Positions 32,771-39,820 of a DNA stretch of 64,000 nt are shown here, one piece after another (positions within the stretch are counted from its first letter, which is position 1; every line of letters starts with the position of its first letter). The notes beneath the pieces are model-generated. The model saw only the letters and a program-made list of their open reading frames with translations. It was not told where the DNA came from and did not search any database. The stretch is from an uncultured Chryseobacterium sp. (lineage in GTDB: Bacteria; Bacteroidota; Bacteroidia; Flavobacteriales; Weeksellaceae), in the NCBI RefSeq assembly GCF_936933875.1, contig NZ_CAKZIK010000022.1, forward strand, positions 124,001 to 188,000. The letters run 5' to 3'. The position numbers and the translations under genes are program-made.

Positions 32771-33142
32771 ATGGCTGAACACAATGATTTCGGAAAAGTT
32801 GCTGAAGAACTCGCTACCGATTTTCTTGTGAAATCAGGCTATAAAATTCTGCTTAAAAATTACCGCTATCTGAAAGCTGAAATCGACATCATCGCCGAGT
32901 TTGAAAACCAAATCATCATCGTCGAGGTAAAAGCAAGAACAACAGATGCTTTCATTGAACCTCACGAAGCCGTAAACAAACGAAAAATCAAACTGATTGT
33001 TTCCGCTGCGGACTTCTTTATTCAGGAAAATAAAATTGATAAAAACGTCCGCTTTGATATTATTTCAGTGCTACCAAACGAATTGGGAAAACTTGAAATT
33101 AAGCATTTCATCAACGCTTTCGAATCCATTGATGCCAATTAA
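32771..33142 (+). CDS. yraN: YraN/UPF0102-family endonuclease-like protein
   Basis: A 123-aa protein with the restriction-endonuclease-like core of the YraN family: GKVAEELATDFLVKSGYKIL, then AEIDIIAEFENQIIIVEVKA, which holds the D...ExK metal-binding pattern. The biological role is not established, although it lies next to recycling or rnhB genes in many genomes. It ends at a stop directly before the convergent sodC terminator. Confidence 0.9.
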   Translation: MAEHNDFGKVAEELATDFLVKSGYKILLKNYRYLKAEIDIIAEFENQIIIVEVKARTTDAFIEPHEAVNKRKIKLIVSAADFFIQENKIDKNVRFDIISVLPNELGKLEIKHFINAFESIDAN

Positions 33143-33143
33143 A

Positions 33144-33169
33144 AAGCAGTCACATTTCTGCAACTGCTT
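33144..33169 (-). terminator. Terminator of sodC
   Basis: AAGCAGT / ACTGCTT stem with a 12-nt loop and a T-rich tract on the minus strand, between the convergent yraN and sodC genes. Confidence 0.6.
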
Positions 33170-33192
33170 AACAATAGTTTATTTTTTAACAT

Positions 33193-33696
33193 TTATTTTA
33201 TCTCAACACAACCAACTCTTCCACCCGCATTTCCCGTGGGTTGAGTCTGAAAATCATCTGCTGAAGCATGAACGACTAGTGATTTACCAACAATATTCTT
33301 ACTCTCATCAGTACAACCCATACACCATTTATCTGTTTTGAAAACCAATCTTGCTGTTCCGTTTTTGTCTGCGGCTAAATTTCCAATATCACCCATGTGA
33401 TGCATTCCGTGTCCCCATTTTCCATGGTTATCCGTAGTTGGATTCCAGTGACCTCCTGCAGAACTTGCGTCGGTTGCAGAGCAATCGCCTTTTTCATGAA
33501 CGTGAACCGCGTGAATTCCGGGAGTCAGTTTGTAAACATTCAAATCCATTTCAACATTTCCTCCCTTTTGGGTAAACATTGCTGTTCCCTGCGTTTGGGT
33601 GCCGCTTTTAGAATGTACGGTGTATGTCTTTGTGGTAGAGCAGGATGCAGCCAAAGCCGCAAAACCTGTCATCAATGATAAAGTAAGAATTTTCAT
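33193..33696 (-). CDS. sodC: Superoxide dismutase [Cu-Zn], lipoprotein
   Basis: A 167-aa periplasmic Cu,Zn superoxide dismutase. The signal peptide ends with lipobox AASC, so it is lipid-anchored. The copper ligands appear in HAVHVHEKGDC, the bridging and zinc ligands in GGHWNP and HGKWGHGMHHMGDIGNL, and the last copper His in SLVVHASADDF; the terminal GGRVGCVEI supplies the disulphide Cys and the active-site Arg. It is divergent from the TonB receptor gene; the shared 228-bp gap contains two CTTTGTCAAAGT palindromes and a LytTR-type operator. Confidence 0.94.
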   Translation of the reverse strand: MKILTLSLMTGFAALAASCSTTKTYTVHSKSGTQTQGTAMFTQKGGNVEMDLNVYKLTPGIHAVHVHEKGDCSATDASSAGGHWNPTTDNHGKWGHGMHHMGDIGNLAADKNGTARLVFKTDKWCMGCTDESKNIVGKSLVVHASADDFQTQPTGNAGGRVGCVEIK

Positions 33697-33793
33697 AGCA
33701 GAAAAATTTTAAGATTTTTTGATGTTGAAAGTTACGCATTTACTCAAGACAACATTTATGCTTTTATCTGAAAATTTTACAGTTTTCACTACT

Positions 33794-33824
33794 CTTTGTC
33801 AAAGTTCAAAATCTTTGTCAAAGT
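33794..33824. promoter_or_regulatory. Paired palindromic operator CTTTGTCAAAGT
   Basis: Two identical 12-mers CTTTGTCAAAGT at 33794-33805 and 33813-33824, each containing the palindrome CTTTG-T-CAAAG, start 19 bp apart, close to two helical turns. They lie in the sodC / TonB receptor gap just upstream of the LytTR boxes. The pattern suggests tandem binding of a dimeric repressor or activator; its identity is unknown. Confidence 0.6.
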
Positions 33825-33834
33825 GTTAAATTTT

Positions 33835-33905
33835 ACCGTTCAGCTTTCAAAAACAACCATTCAGAATATCTTATTTTTACATCAACTAAAACCATTCTAC
33901 TTTTG
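33835..33905 (+). promoter_or_regulatory. LytTR-type operator and promoter of the TonB receptor gene
   Basis: Half sites ACCGTTCAG (33835-33843) and ACCATTCAG (33856-33864) form a direct repeat with a 12-bp spacer, matching the LytTR consensus [TA][AC][CA]GTTN[AG][TG] at 9 and 8 of 9 positions. Exactly 33 bp later comes the -7 element TACTTTTG (33898-33905), with TTTT 19 bp before it at the -33 place. The same layout precedes two further genes in this region. Confidence 0.75.
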
Positions 33906-33924
33906 ATTCATCAAAATTGAAATC

Positions 33925-36138
33925 ATGAAAACTCTTGTAAAGACTTTTTCGGCTTTATTCCTTTTTATCGCAACTTTTTCTTTTGCACAGGTAAAAATTG
34001 AAGGAAAAGTAACCTCAAAAAGCAAAGGTGTACAAGACGTTTCCGTTACTTTAAAAGACACTTACGACGGAGCAACAACCGATGAAAACGGAAATTATAC
34101 TTTCGAAACTGCGGAAACCGGAAATCATATTTTGGTTTTCAGTAATCCAAAATTTGAAGATGTTGAAAAACAAATTGTTATAGAAAACAAACCTATCACT
34201 TTGAATGTGGATTTAAAAGAACAGATTTCTGAAATCGACGCCATCGTTATTTCTGCAGGAAGCATTGAAGCGAGCGACAAAAAACGTGCAACAACTTTAT
34301 TGACGCCGATTGATATTTATACAACGGCTGGAGCGAATGCACAGGTAACATCGGCTTTGGAAACGCTTCCAGGTGTGCAAAAAGTTGGGGAAGCTGAAGG
34401 CCTTTTCGTTCGTGGTGGAACCGGAGCAGAAACCAAATTTTTCATGGATGGAAATTTGGTGAACAACTATTTCAGCAATTCAGTTCCGGGATTGAAAGGG
34501 ATGGATAGGTTTAACACGTCGCTTTTCAAAGGGAATGTATTTTCGAGCGGCGGTTATTCTGCAATGTACGGGCAGGCTTTGTCGTCGGTTTTAATTTTAG
34601 AAAGCATCGATTTTCCGGAAAGGAATTCTTTTGACATCGGCGTTTCTCCAATATTTTTAAATGCCGGTTTTCAGAATGTTAATCAAGAAAAAACCAAATC
34701 TTTCGGGATTTCTGCGGGCTATTTCAATTTAGCTTTGATGGAAAAAATCCTAAATTTCAATACCAATTTTACCAAATCTCCCGCTGGTTTTGATACAAAT
34801 TTCAACTTCAGAATAAAAAATAAAAATGGAGGAATCCTCAAATATTACGGAAGTTTTGATACGAATACACTTGGTTTGAAAGAACAAAGTTTAGAACCTA
34901 ATACCGATTTCGATAACACTTCTCTGAAAGGAAGCAATACGTTCCACAATGTTTCTTTCCGTCAAAAATTTGGCTTGTACACGGTAAATTTAGGGAGTTC
35001 TTACACGTTCAACCGAAATCATATCGATTTGAGTAATACTTACAATAACGCAGATTTCAACCAAAATTCTATTGAAATAGATGGTAATTATTTGAACACC
35101 AAAGGAACGATTGAAAGAAAAATCGGGAAAATTTCAGCAGTTAGAGGTGGAGTAGAATTTAATCAAACCAATGAGACAACAACGGTAAAAGTTGCTCCAC
35201 AACCTTATAAATTTATTGACCAAATTGCATCGGTTTTTGCGGAAACGGCTTTAGGTTTTAGTAATGATTTCACTGCGACTGTAGGATTAAGAGCGGAACA
35301 TTCTTCCGCTATTGGAGACTGGAATTTAGCACCGAGAGCAGCTTTGGCTTACCGACTTTCTAAAAATTGGACCACTTCTTTAGCGTACGGAATTTTTTAT
35401 CAAAACCCTGAAAACCGCTACTTTGGAAATCATAATTTAAATTATCAGAAAGCTGACCATTACGTTTTGCAGGTTCAGCGCGCTTCCGAAGGAAGAAGTT
35501 TGAGGTTGGAAGCGTTCTACAAAAATTATGAAGATTTAATTAAAAATAAGGTTGAAAATTATCGTCCAATTGCTTTTAACAACGACGGAGACGGCTTTGC
35601 AAAAGGATTGGAACTCTTCTGGAGAGACAAAAAAACTTTGAAAAATATCGATTATTGGGTTTCATATTCTTATTTGGATTCCAAAAGAAATTTCCAAAAC
35701 TATGACCGACAACTTTTCCCCAATTTTGCTGCAAAACACACACTTTCTTTAGTGGCTAAAAAGTTTGTAGTTGATTGGAAAACAGGATTTAACATGTCTT
35801 ACAGTTATTCGTCAGGACGTCCGTTTTACAATTTTATTACAGACAGTAACGGAAACTACGAACTGAAATCTTCGGGAACTTTAAAAGATAACAGCGCATT
35901 AAATTTCAGTGTAAATTACCTGCCGAATCTGGGTAAGAAAGATTCGAAAGCCTTTACAGTACTGGTTTTGTCGATTAATAATGTTTTAGGAACGAAGAAT
36001 ATTTATGGCTATAATTTTTCTAATGACGGTTTAAGAAGCCGACCTATTTTGCCTTCTTCCAATACGTTTGTGTTCATCGGAGCTTTCATCAGTTTTGGCG
36101 TGGACAGAACACAGGATGCGATTAATAACAATCTTTAG
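33925..36138 (+). CDS. TonB-dependent outer-membrane receptor with carboxypeptidase-like N-domain
   Basis: A 737-aa receptor. A signal peptide (ending FSFAQ) is followed by a CarboxypepD-regulatory-like beta-sandwich (about 22-105: VKIEGKVTSKSKGVQDVSVT, TTDENGNYTF), a plug domain (about 110-225: ALETLPGVQKVGEAEGLFVR, GGTGAETKFFMDG) and a 22-strand-type barrel ending FVFIGAFISFGVDRTQDAINNNL. Such proteins import ligands with energy from TonB/ExbBD. The barrel is short for the family and the terminal strand is followed by a short extra tail. The ligand is unknown; no SusD partner is present. Its promoter shares a LytTR operator with the two following transcription units. Confidence 0.88.
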   Translation: MKTLVKTFSALFLFIATFSFAQVKIEGKVTSKSKGVQDVSVTLKDTYDGATTDENGNYTFETAETGNHILVFSNPKFEDVEKQIVIENKPITLNVDLKEQISEIDAIVISAGSIEASDKKRATTLLTPIDIYTTAGANAQVTSALETLPGVQKVGEAEGLFVRGGTGAETKFFMDGNLVNNYFSNSVPGLKGMDRFNTSLFKGNVFSSGGYSAMYGQALSSVLILESIDFPERNSFDIGVSPIFLNAGFQNVNQEKTKSFGISAGYFNLALMEKILNFNTNFTKSPAGFDTNFNFRIKNKNGGILKYYGSFDTNTLGLKEQSLEPNTDFDNTSLKGSNTFHNVSFRQKFGLYTVNLGSSYTFNRNHIDLSNTYNNADFNQNSIEIDGNYLNTKGTIERKIGKISAVRGGVEFNQTNETTTVKVAPQPYKFIDQIASVFAETALGFSNDFTATVGLRAEHSSAIGDWNLAPRAALAYRLSKNWTTSLAYGIFYQNPENRYFGNHNLNYQKADHYVLQVQRASEGRSLRLEAFYKNYEDLIKNKVENYRPIAFNNDGDGFAKGLELFWRDKKTLKNIDYWVSYSYLDSKRNFQNYDRQLFPNFAAKHTLSLVAKKFVVDWKTGFNMSYSYSSGRPFYNFITDSNGNYELKSSGTLKDNSALNFSVNYLPNLGKKDSKAFTVLVLSINNVLGTKNIYGYNFSNDGLRSRPILPSSNTFVFIGAFISFGVDRTQDAINNNL

Positions 36139-36176
36139 GAAGAACCAAGAACCAAGAGTCCAGAACCAAGATAAAA

Positions 36177-36248
36177 ACGATTCAGTTGTAAAAAATTACC
36201 GTTCGGTATAAAATATTTCACGTGAAACATTGTTTGCAACTATCTTTG
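36177..36248 (+). promoter_or_regulatory. LytTR-type operator and promoter of the 217-aa protein gene
   Basis: Half sites ACGATTCAG (36177-36185) and ACCGTTCGG (36198-36206), again 12 bp apart; the second is a perfect LytTR consensus, the first has two deviations. The -7 element TATCTTTG is at 36241-36248, 34 bp after the second half site. The -33 region is occupied by a parS-like palindrome. Upstream (36139-36175) lies a GAACCAAGA-type simple repeat. Confidence 0.7.
36214..36229. other. parS-like site, copy 3 (one mismatch)
   Basis: TATTTCACGTGAAACA differs from the parS consensus TGTTNCACGTGAAACA at one position; the inner TTTCACGTGAAA palindrome is intact. It lies inside the promoter of the 217-aa protein gene, between the operator and the -7 element, so ParB binding there could affect that promoter. 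Confidence 0.7.
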
Positions 36249-36287
36249 AATCATCAATTTAAAACAACAAAATAAAAATTTAATACA

Positions 36288-36941
36288 ATGAAATCAATCA
36301 GTACAAAAACAGTTTTAGGATTTGCTTTCCTTTTAATGAGCATCTTCACTTTCGCACAGTCAGCCTACGAAAAAGCAATGGGAGAAAAAGTCCACAAAGT
36401 TTGGCAATGCAAAACGCCAGAAGAATTCACCGCACTTTCCAACGAATTTACAAGAATCGGCGACAAAGAAAAAACACAATGGCTTCCTTATTACTATGCA
36501 GCTTTAACATCCATACAAAAAGGAAGAACCATGATGAGAGAAGGAAAAATAAATGAACTCGACGCCGTTGCAGACGAAGCACAAAGATCTTTAACTAAAT
36601 CTGTAGAATTGAATCCGGATAACGCAGAAAATTACATTCTGACCAAAATGGTTCACTCTTTAAGAATGATGGTGAATCCACAGCAAAGATTTATGACCGA
36701 AGGAATGGCTGCAGCAGAAGCACTTTCAAAAGCTGAAAATTTAGATGCTGAAAACCCAAGAATTACTTTGTTGAAAGGAGAAGACACTTACTTTACTCCG
36801 GAGCAGTTTGGAGGAAGCAAAGTAAAAGGCAAAGAATTGATTGCTAAATCTTTGGAGCAGTTCAAAGTGTACAAACCCAAAACCGCTTTAGACCCAAATT
36901 GGGGACAAAAAGAAGCAGAATTTATGATGACGATGAACTAA
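36288..36941 (+). CDS. Secreted hypothetical protein with helical-repeat character
   Basis: A 217-aa protein with signal peptide (FLLMSIFTFAQ) and a mostly alpha-helical mature part. Segments such as LPYYYAALTSIQKGRTMM, AQRSLTKSVELNPDNAENYI and AEALSKAENLDAENPRI resemble TPR helices; I do not recognise a named family. The C-terminus ends KTALDPNWGQKEAEFMMTMN. Its promoter has the same LytTR operator as the TonB receptor and the 2TM/kinase operon, so it is likely a co-regulated periplasmic partner of that system. A strong terminator follows. Confidence 0.75.
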   Translation: MKSISTKTVLGFAFLLMSIFTFAQSAYEKAMGEKVHKVWQCKTPEEFTALSNEFTRIGDKEKTQWLPYYYAALTSIQKGRTMMREGKINELDAVADEAQRSLTKSVELNPDNAENYILTKMVHSLRMMVNPQQRFMTEGMAAAEALSKAENLDAENPRITLLKGEDTYFTPEQFGGSKVKGKELIAKSLEQFKVYKPKTALDPNWGQKEAEFMMTMN

Positions 36942-36964
36942 AAACACTTTTCATATTTTACACG

Positions 36965-37001
36965 AAACCCTTTCACAGTTTTAAAATCTGAAAGGGTTTT
37001 C
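36965..37001 (+). terminator. Terminator of the 217-aa protein gene
   Basis: AAACCCTTTCA / TGAAAGGGTTT stem with a 13-nt loop and trailing Ts. Confidence 0.85.
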
Positions 37002-37054
37002 TAAGTAATCATTTCGCCCAATCAAAAAAGAAATTCTTGCATTCGTGGTAATTA

Positions 37055-37125
37055 ACAGTTCAGTCTTCAAAACATACAGTTCGGTCACTTAAAATTTGAA
37101 ATCTTCTCCAGCTGAAATACCTTTA
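37055..37125 (+). promoter_or_regulatory. LytTR-type operator and promoter of the 2TM/histidine kinase operon
   Basis: Half sites ACAGTTCAG (37055-37063) and ACAGTTCGG (37076-37084), 12 bp apart, both perfect matches to the LytTR consensus. A TTTG -33 element begins 10 bp later (37095-37098) and, after exactly 19 bp, TACCTTTA (37118-37125; one mismatch to TAnnTTTG). Because this operon contains the sensor kinase, the layout implies autoregulation. Confidence 0.8.
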
Positions 37126-37170
37126 CATTATCAAATTAGAACAAAATATTTATTTTAAAAAATCATCGAA

Positions 37171-37461
37171 ATGGAAACTTACACAACAACACACGAACAA
37201 AGATTAGCAGCAGCACAAAAACAGGTAAAAAGAATCAAAGGATTTTACAACCATTTAACTGTTTACGTTTTAGTTAATCTTTTCCTTTCGGGGATTAAAT
37301 TTTTCAAAAATCCCGACACATGGCTTGAAATCGACAATTTTTCATTAATTTTTTGGTGGGGGTGTGCAGTTGCAATCCACGGAATTGCAGTTTTCGGACA
37401 ATCTCAATTTTTTGGCAGCGATTGGGAAGAAAGAAAAATAAACGAACTGATGAACAAATAA
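37171..37461 (+). CDS. 2TM-domain protein (paralogue 1)
   Basis: A 96-aa membrane protein of the 2TM family. A basic helix (AAQKQVKRIKGFYNHL) leads into two membrane segments (VYVLVNLFLSGIKF and FWWGCAVAIHGIAVFG) and ends with the family signature DWEERKINELMNK. It is closest in style to the paralogue at 39415 (GFY.HLTVYVLVNLF). First gene of the operon behind the strongest LytTR operator. Function is unknown; the fusion of the same domain to the kinase next door suggests a role in signal sensing or kinase assembly. Confidence 0.85.
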   Translation: METYTTTHEQRLAAAQKQVKRIKGFYNHLTVYVLVNLFLSGIKFFKNPDTWLEIDNFSLIFWWGCAVAIHGIAVFGQSQFFGSDWEERKINELMNK

Positions 37462-37498
37462 TCTCAGATTTGATTATTTTTAAACAGTATTTCAAGCC

Positions 37499-38827
37499 AT
37501 GACACGCAAATCTCTCACAACACTCATCTGGGTTGCATTTTTTATCAGCATCATCATCTTCGTATTTTTTACGACGCAGAAAACGGTAATGAATGCACTG
37601 CTCACTTTCGGAATCGCATTAATGTACTCGTTAGTAATCGGTCTCGGAAACGGGTTTGTGAACGATTTTCTTTCCAAAAGATTTTCCTGGGTAGATCAAA
37701 CCAGAACAAGAGCAATCCTCGGTATTGTAGGAACGCTTTTGGTGAACGTTGTTGTGGTTTTGGCGTGCAATTACATCAATTTCATCGTCGTTCAGAAAAA
37801 CAATCCCGCAGAATTTTTTAGCGGAAGTATGGGATTTTTCAATTGGATAACCATTAATATTTCTCTTTTGGTTTCGGCAGTTCTTCACGCCAAAGGTTTC
37901 ATTGAAGAATGGAAGAAATCTGCAAGAAGCGAAGTGGTAGAACAGAAAATTATCGCCAAATCAGCCAACGCGCAGTTTGAAACATTAAAAAATCAACTCG
38001 ACCCGCATTTTCTGTTTAACTCTTTGAACGTTTTAAGCGCTTTAATTGATGAAAACCCTGATCAGGCGCAAAGGTTTACTTCCTCAATGTCAAAGATTTA
38101 CAGATACGTTTTGGATGAAAAGGATAAAGAACTCGTTACCGTTGAAGAAGAGATAGATTTTGCCAAAACCTATTGCGAATTATTGAAAACCAGATTTGAA
38201 GACAGCGTGAATTTTAAGTTTGAAGTGGAAGAAAAAGTGCAGTCCATGTTTGTTGTTCCTCTTTCTCTGCAGCTACTGTTGGAAAACGCAATTAAGCACA
38301 ATTACGCCACTTCTTCAAAACCGTTAAACATCAGAATTTTTTCTGAAAACGGATTTCTCTGCATCGAAAATAATCTTCAGCAAAGGGAAATTGTGAAAGA
38401 AAGAGAAGGCATCGGACTTTCAAATATTGTTCAGCGTTACTCGCTGATTACCGACAGAAATGTCTACATCGAAAAATCAGAACAGCATTTTAAAGTAAAA
38501 GTGCCTATTTTATCACAAAAAATTACAGCAATGAACACACAAAATAACCAGGAAATAAAGGCCTACGAAAAAGCAGCAAAAAGAGTGGAAGAACTGAAGG
38601 GATTCTACGGAAATCTAATTTCCTACTGCATTTTTATCCCGTTTTTGTTCTTCGTGAACTATATGACATCTCCAAAATATTGGTGGGCGTTTTGGCCAAT
38701 GTTCGGTTGGGGGATTGGAGTTGTCGCCCATGCAATTCAGGTTTTTGGAATCGGAAGAGACTGGGAAGAAAAGCAAATCAGAAAATACATGCAAAGAGAA
38801 GAAACTAACGAAAGAAAATGGAAATAA
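37499..38827 (+). CDS. LytS-type sensor histidine kinase with C-terminal 2TM domain
   Basis: A 442-aa inner-membrane kinase. Four N-terminal membrane segments cover residues ~8-135. The His_kinase (PF06580-type) domain has the phosphoacceptor His170 in QLDPHFLFNSLNVLSALI, the N-box SLQLLLENAIKHNY and the G-box GIGLSNIVQRY. From about residue 345 a complete 2TM domain follows (YEKAAKRVEELKGFYGNLIS ... IGRDWEEKQIRKYM). An in-frame ATG at 38531 (MNTQNNQE) might also produce the 2TM part alone. The gene is flanked by free-standing 2TM proteins; the partner regulator is encoded at 39821. The stimulus is unknown. Confidence 0.9.
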   Translation: MTRKSLTTLIWVAFFISIIIFVFFTTQKTVMNALLTFGIALMYSLVIGLGNGFVNDFLSKRFSWVDQTRTRAILGIVGTLLVNVVVVLACNYINFIVVQKNNPAEFFSGSMGFFNWITINISLLVSAVLHAKGFIEEWKKSARSEVVEQKIIAKSANAQFETLKNQLDPHFLFNSLNVLSALIDENPDQAQRFTSSMSKIYRYVLDEKDKELVTVEEEIDFAKTYCELLKTRFEDSVNFKFEVEEKVQSMFVVPLSLQLLLENAIKHNYATSSKPLNIRIFSENGFLCIENNLQQREIVKEREGIGLSNIVQRYSLITDRNVYIEKSEQHFKVKVPILSQKITAMNTQNNQEIKAYEKAAKRVEELKGFYGNLISYCIFIPFLFFVNYMTSPKYWWAFWPMFGWGIGVVAHAIQVFGIGRDWEEKQIRKYMQREETNERKWK

Positions 38828-38829
38828 TC

Positions 38830-39138
38830 ATGGAAAATTCAACTCAAAACGAAACACTAGCCTACATTAAGGCTAAAAAAAGAGTAAAAGGCCTCAAAAT
38901 TTACTGGGCGATGGTTTTAGGATTTTTTCTTGTTGGCGGACTTTTAATTTACCGCGACTACAGCGGAAATATTTTCGATCTTGGAAAATCGTATCAGGTT
39001 TGGATGGTTTCAACATGGGCCATATTTCTCGCGGGATTGGGAATTTACATGTATGTTCCTTATTTCAGAAACTGGGAGGAAAGAAAAATTAATCAGATCA
39101 TGAAAAAAAATCAGGAAAATGGAAACAAACACCGCTAA
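38830..39138 (+). CDS. 2TM-domain protein (paralogue 2)
   Basis: A 102-aa two-helix membrane protein: basic leader YIKAKKRVKGLKIYWAMV, membrane segments VLGFFLVGGLLIYRDYS and WMVSTWAIFLAGLGIYMYVP, signature FRNWEERKINQIM. The ATG at 38830 is preferred; another four codons upstream overlaps the kinase stop. Its last 20 bases overlap the next paralogue. Together with that protein it forms a subtype with the GIY.YVPYFRNWE ending. Confidence 0.85.
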   Translation: MENSTQNETLAYIKAKKRVKGLKIYWAMVLGFFLVGGLLIYRDYSGNIFDLGKSYQVWMVSTWAIFLAGLGIYMYVPYFRNWEERKINQIMKKNQENGNKHR

Positions 39139-39409
39139 TAAAATCAGATATGCAAAAGCCAAAAAAAGAGTGGAAGAAATTAGAAATTTCTGGCTTTTTG
39201 TTCTGGCTTACTTAGGAATTGTCGCTCTTTTACAGTTGACAAATGTTGTGGAAAAATGGCTTCACTTTAGAACAGAGTACACCCATTTTTGGATTATTTT
39301 ACAGGGAATCTTTCTGATTGTATACGGAATTTACTTGTACGTTCCGTATTTTCGAAACTGGGAAAACAGAAAGATTTCAGATTTGATGAATAAAGAAAAT
39401 AAAAATTAA
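39119..39409 (+). CDS. 2TM-domain protein (paralogue 3)
   Basis: A 96-aa protein of the same kind: YAKAKKRVEEIRNFWLFVLA leads into the first membrane segment, a longer hydrophilic loop follows, then WIILQGIFLIVYGIYLYVP and FRNWENRKISDLM. It starts inside the end of paralogue 2 (20-bp overlap), indicating coupled translation, and is most similar to it. Confidence 0.85.
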   Translation: METNTANKIRYAKAKKRVEEIRNFWLFVLAYLGIVALLQLTNVVEKWLHFRTEYTHFWIILQGIFLIVYGIYLYVPYFRNWENRKISDLMNKENKN

Positions 39410-39414
39410 TTATT

Positions 39415-39705
39415 ATGGAAACGAATAACAAAGACGACATCAAATATTTGCAGGCTAAAAAACGCGTGAAACAAATTAAAGGGTTTTACATTCATTTTAC
39501 CGTATATATTTTGGTCAATCTTTTCTTAATTGTTGCTAAATTTCTCAAAAATGGAGAATATGAATCAGGCAATTTCTGGGGAATGGGAATGTGGGGAGTC
39601 GGTCTTGCCATTCACGGACTTTCCGTTTTCCTTCCGGGATTTCTGTTCGGAAACGATTGGGAAGAAAGAAAAATCCGTGAAATTATGGATAAGAATAGAA
39701 AATAG
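39415..39705 (+). CDS. 2TM-domain protein (paralogue 4)
   Basis: A 96-aa protein: YLQAKKRVKQIKGFYIHFTV, membrane segments VYILVNLFLIVAKF and WGMGMWGVGLAIHGLSVFLP, and the ending NDWEERKIREIMDKNRK. It is closest to paralogue 1 at the start of the operon. It follows paralogue 3 by five bases. A 115-bp simple-sequence stretch separates it from the response regulator gene. Confidence 0.85.
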   Translation: METNNKDDIKYLQAKKRVKQIKGFYIHFTVYILVNLFLIVAKFLKNGEYESGNFWGMGMWGVGLAIHGLSVFLPGFLFGNDWEERKIREIMDKNRK

Positions 39706-39820
39706 GGCCGAGAATCGAGAGCCAAGAGTAAAGAGCCAAGAGCCAAGAAAAAACCGATAACCGACAACCATTAACCGACAACCAACAACTGACAACCAAC
39801 AACTGACAACCAACAACCAA
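39706..39820. repeat. Degenerate simple repeats between the 2TM operon and the regulator gene
   Basis: Two repeat types follow one another: GAGCCAAGA-type units (39709-39747) and CAACTGACAACCAA-type units (39750-39818). The plus strand is almost free of T. A shorter GAACCAAGA block is at 36143-36173. Such tracts recur between genes in this group of bacteria. They are not coding. Confidence 0.7.
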
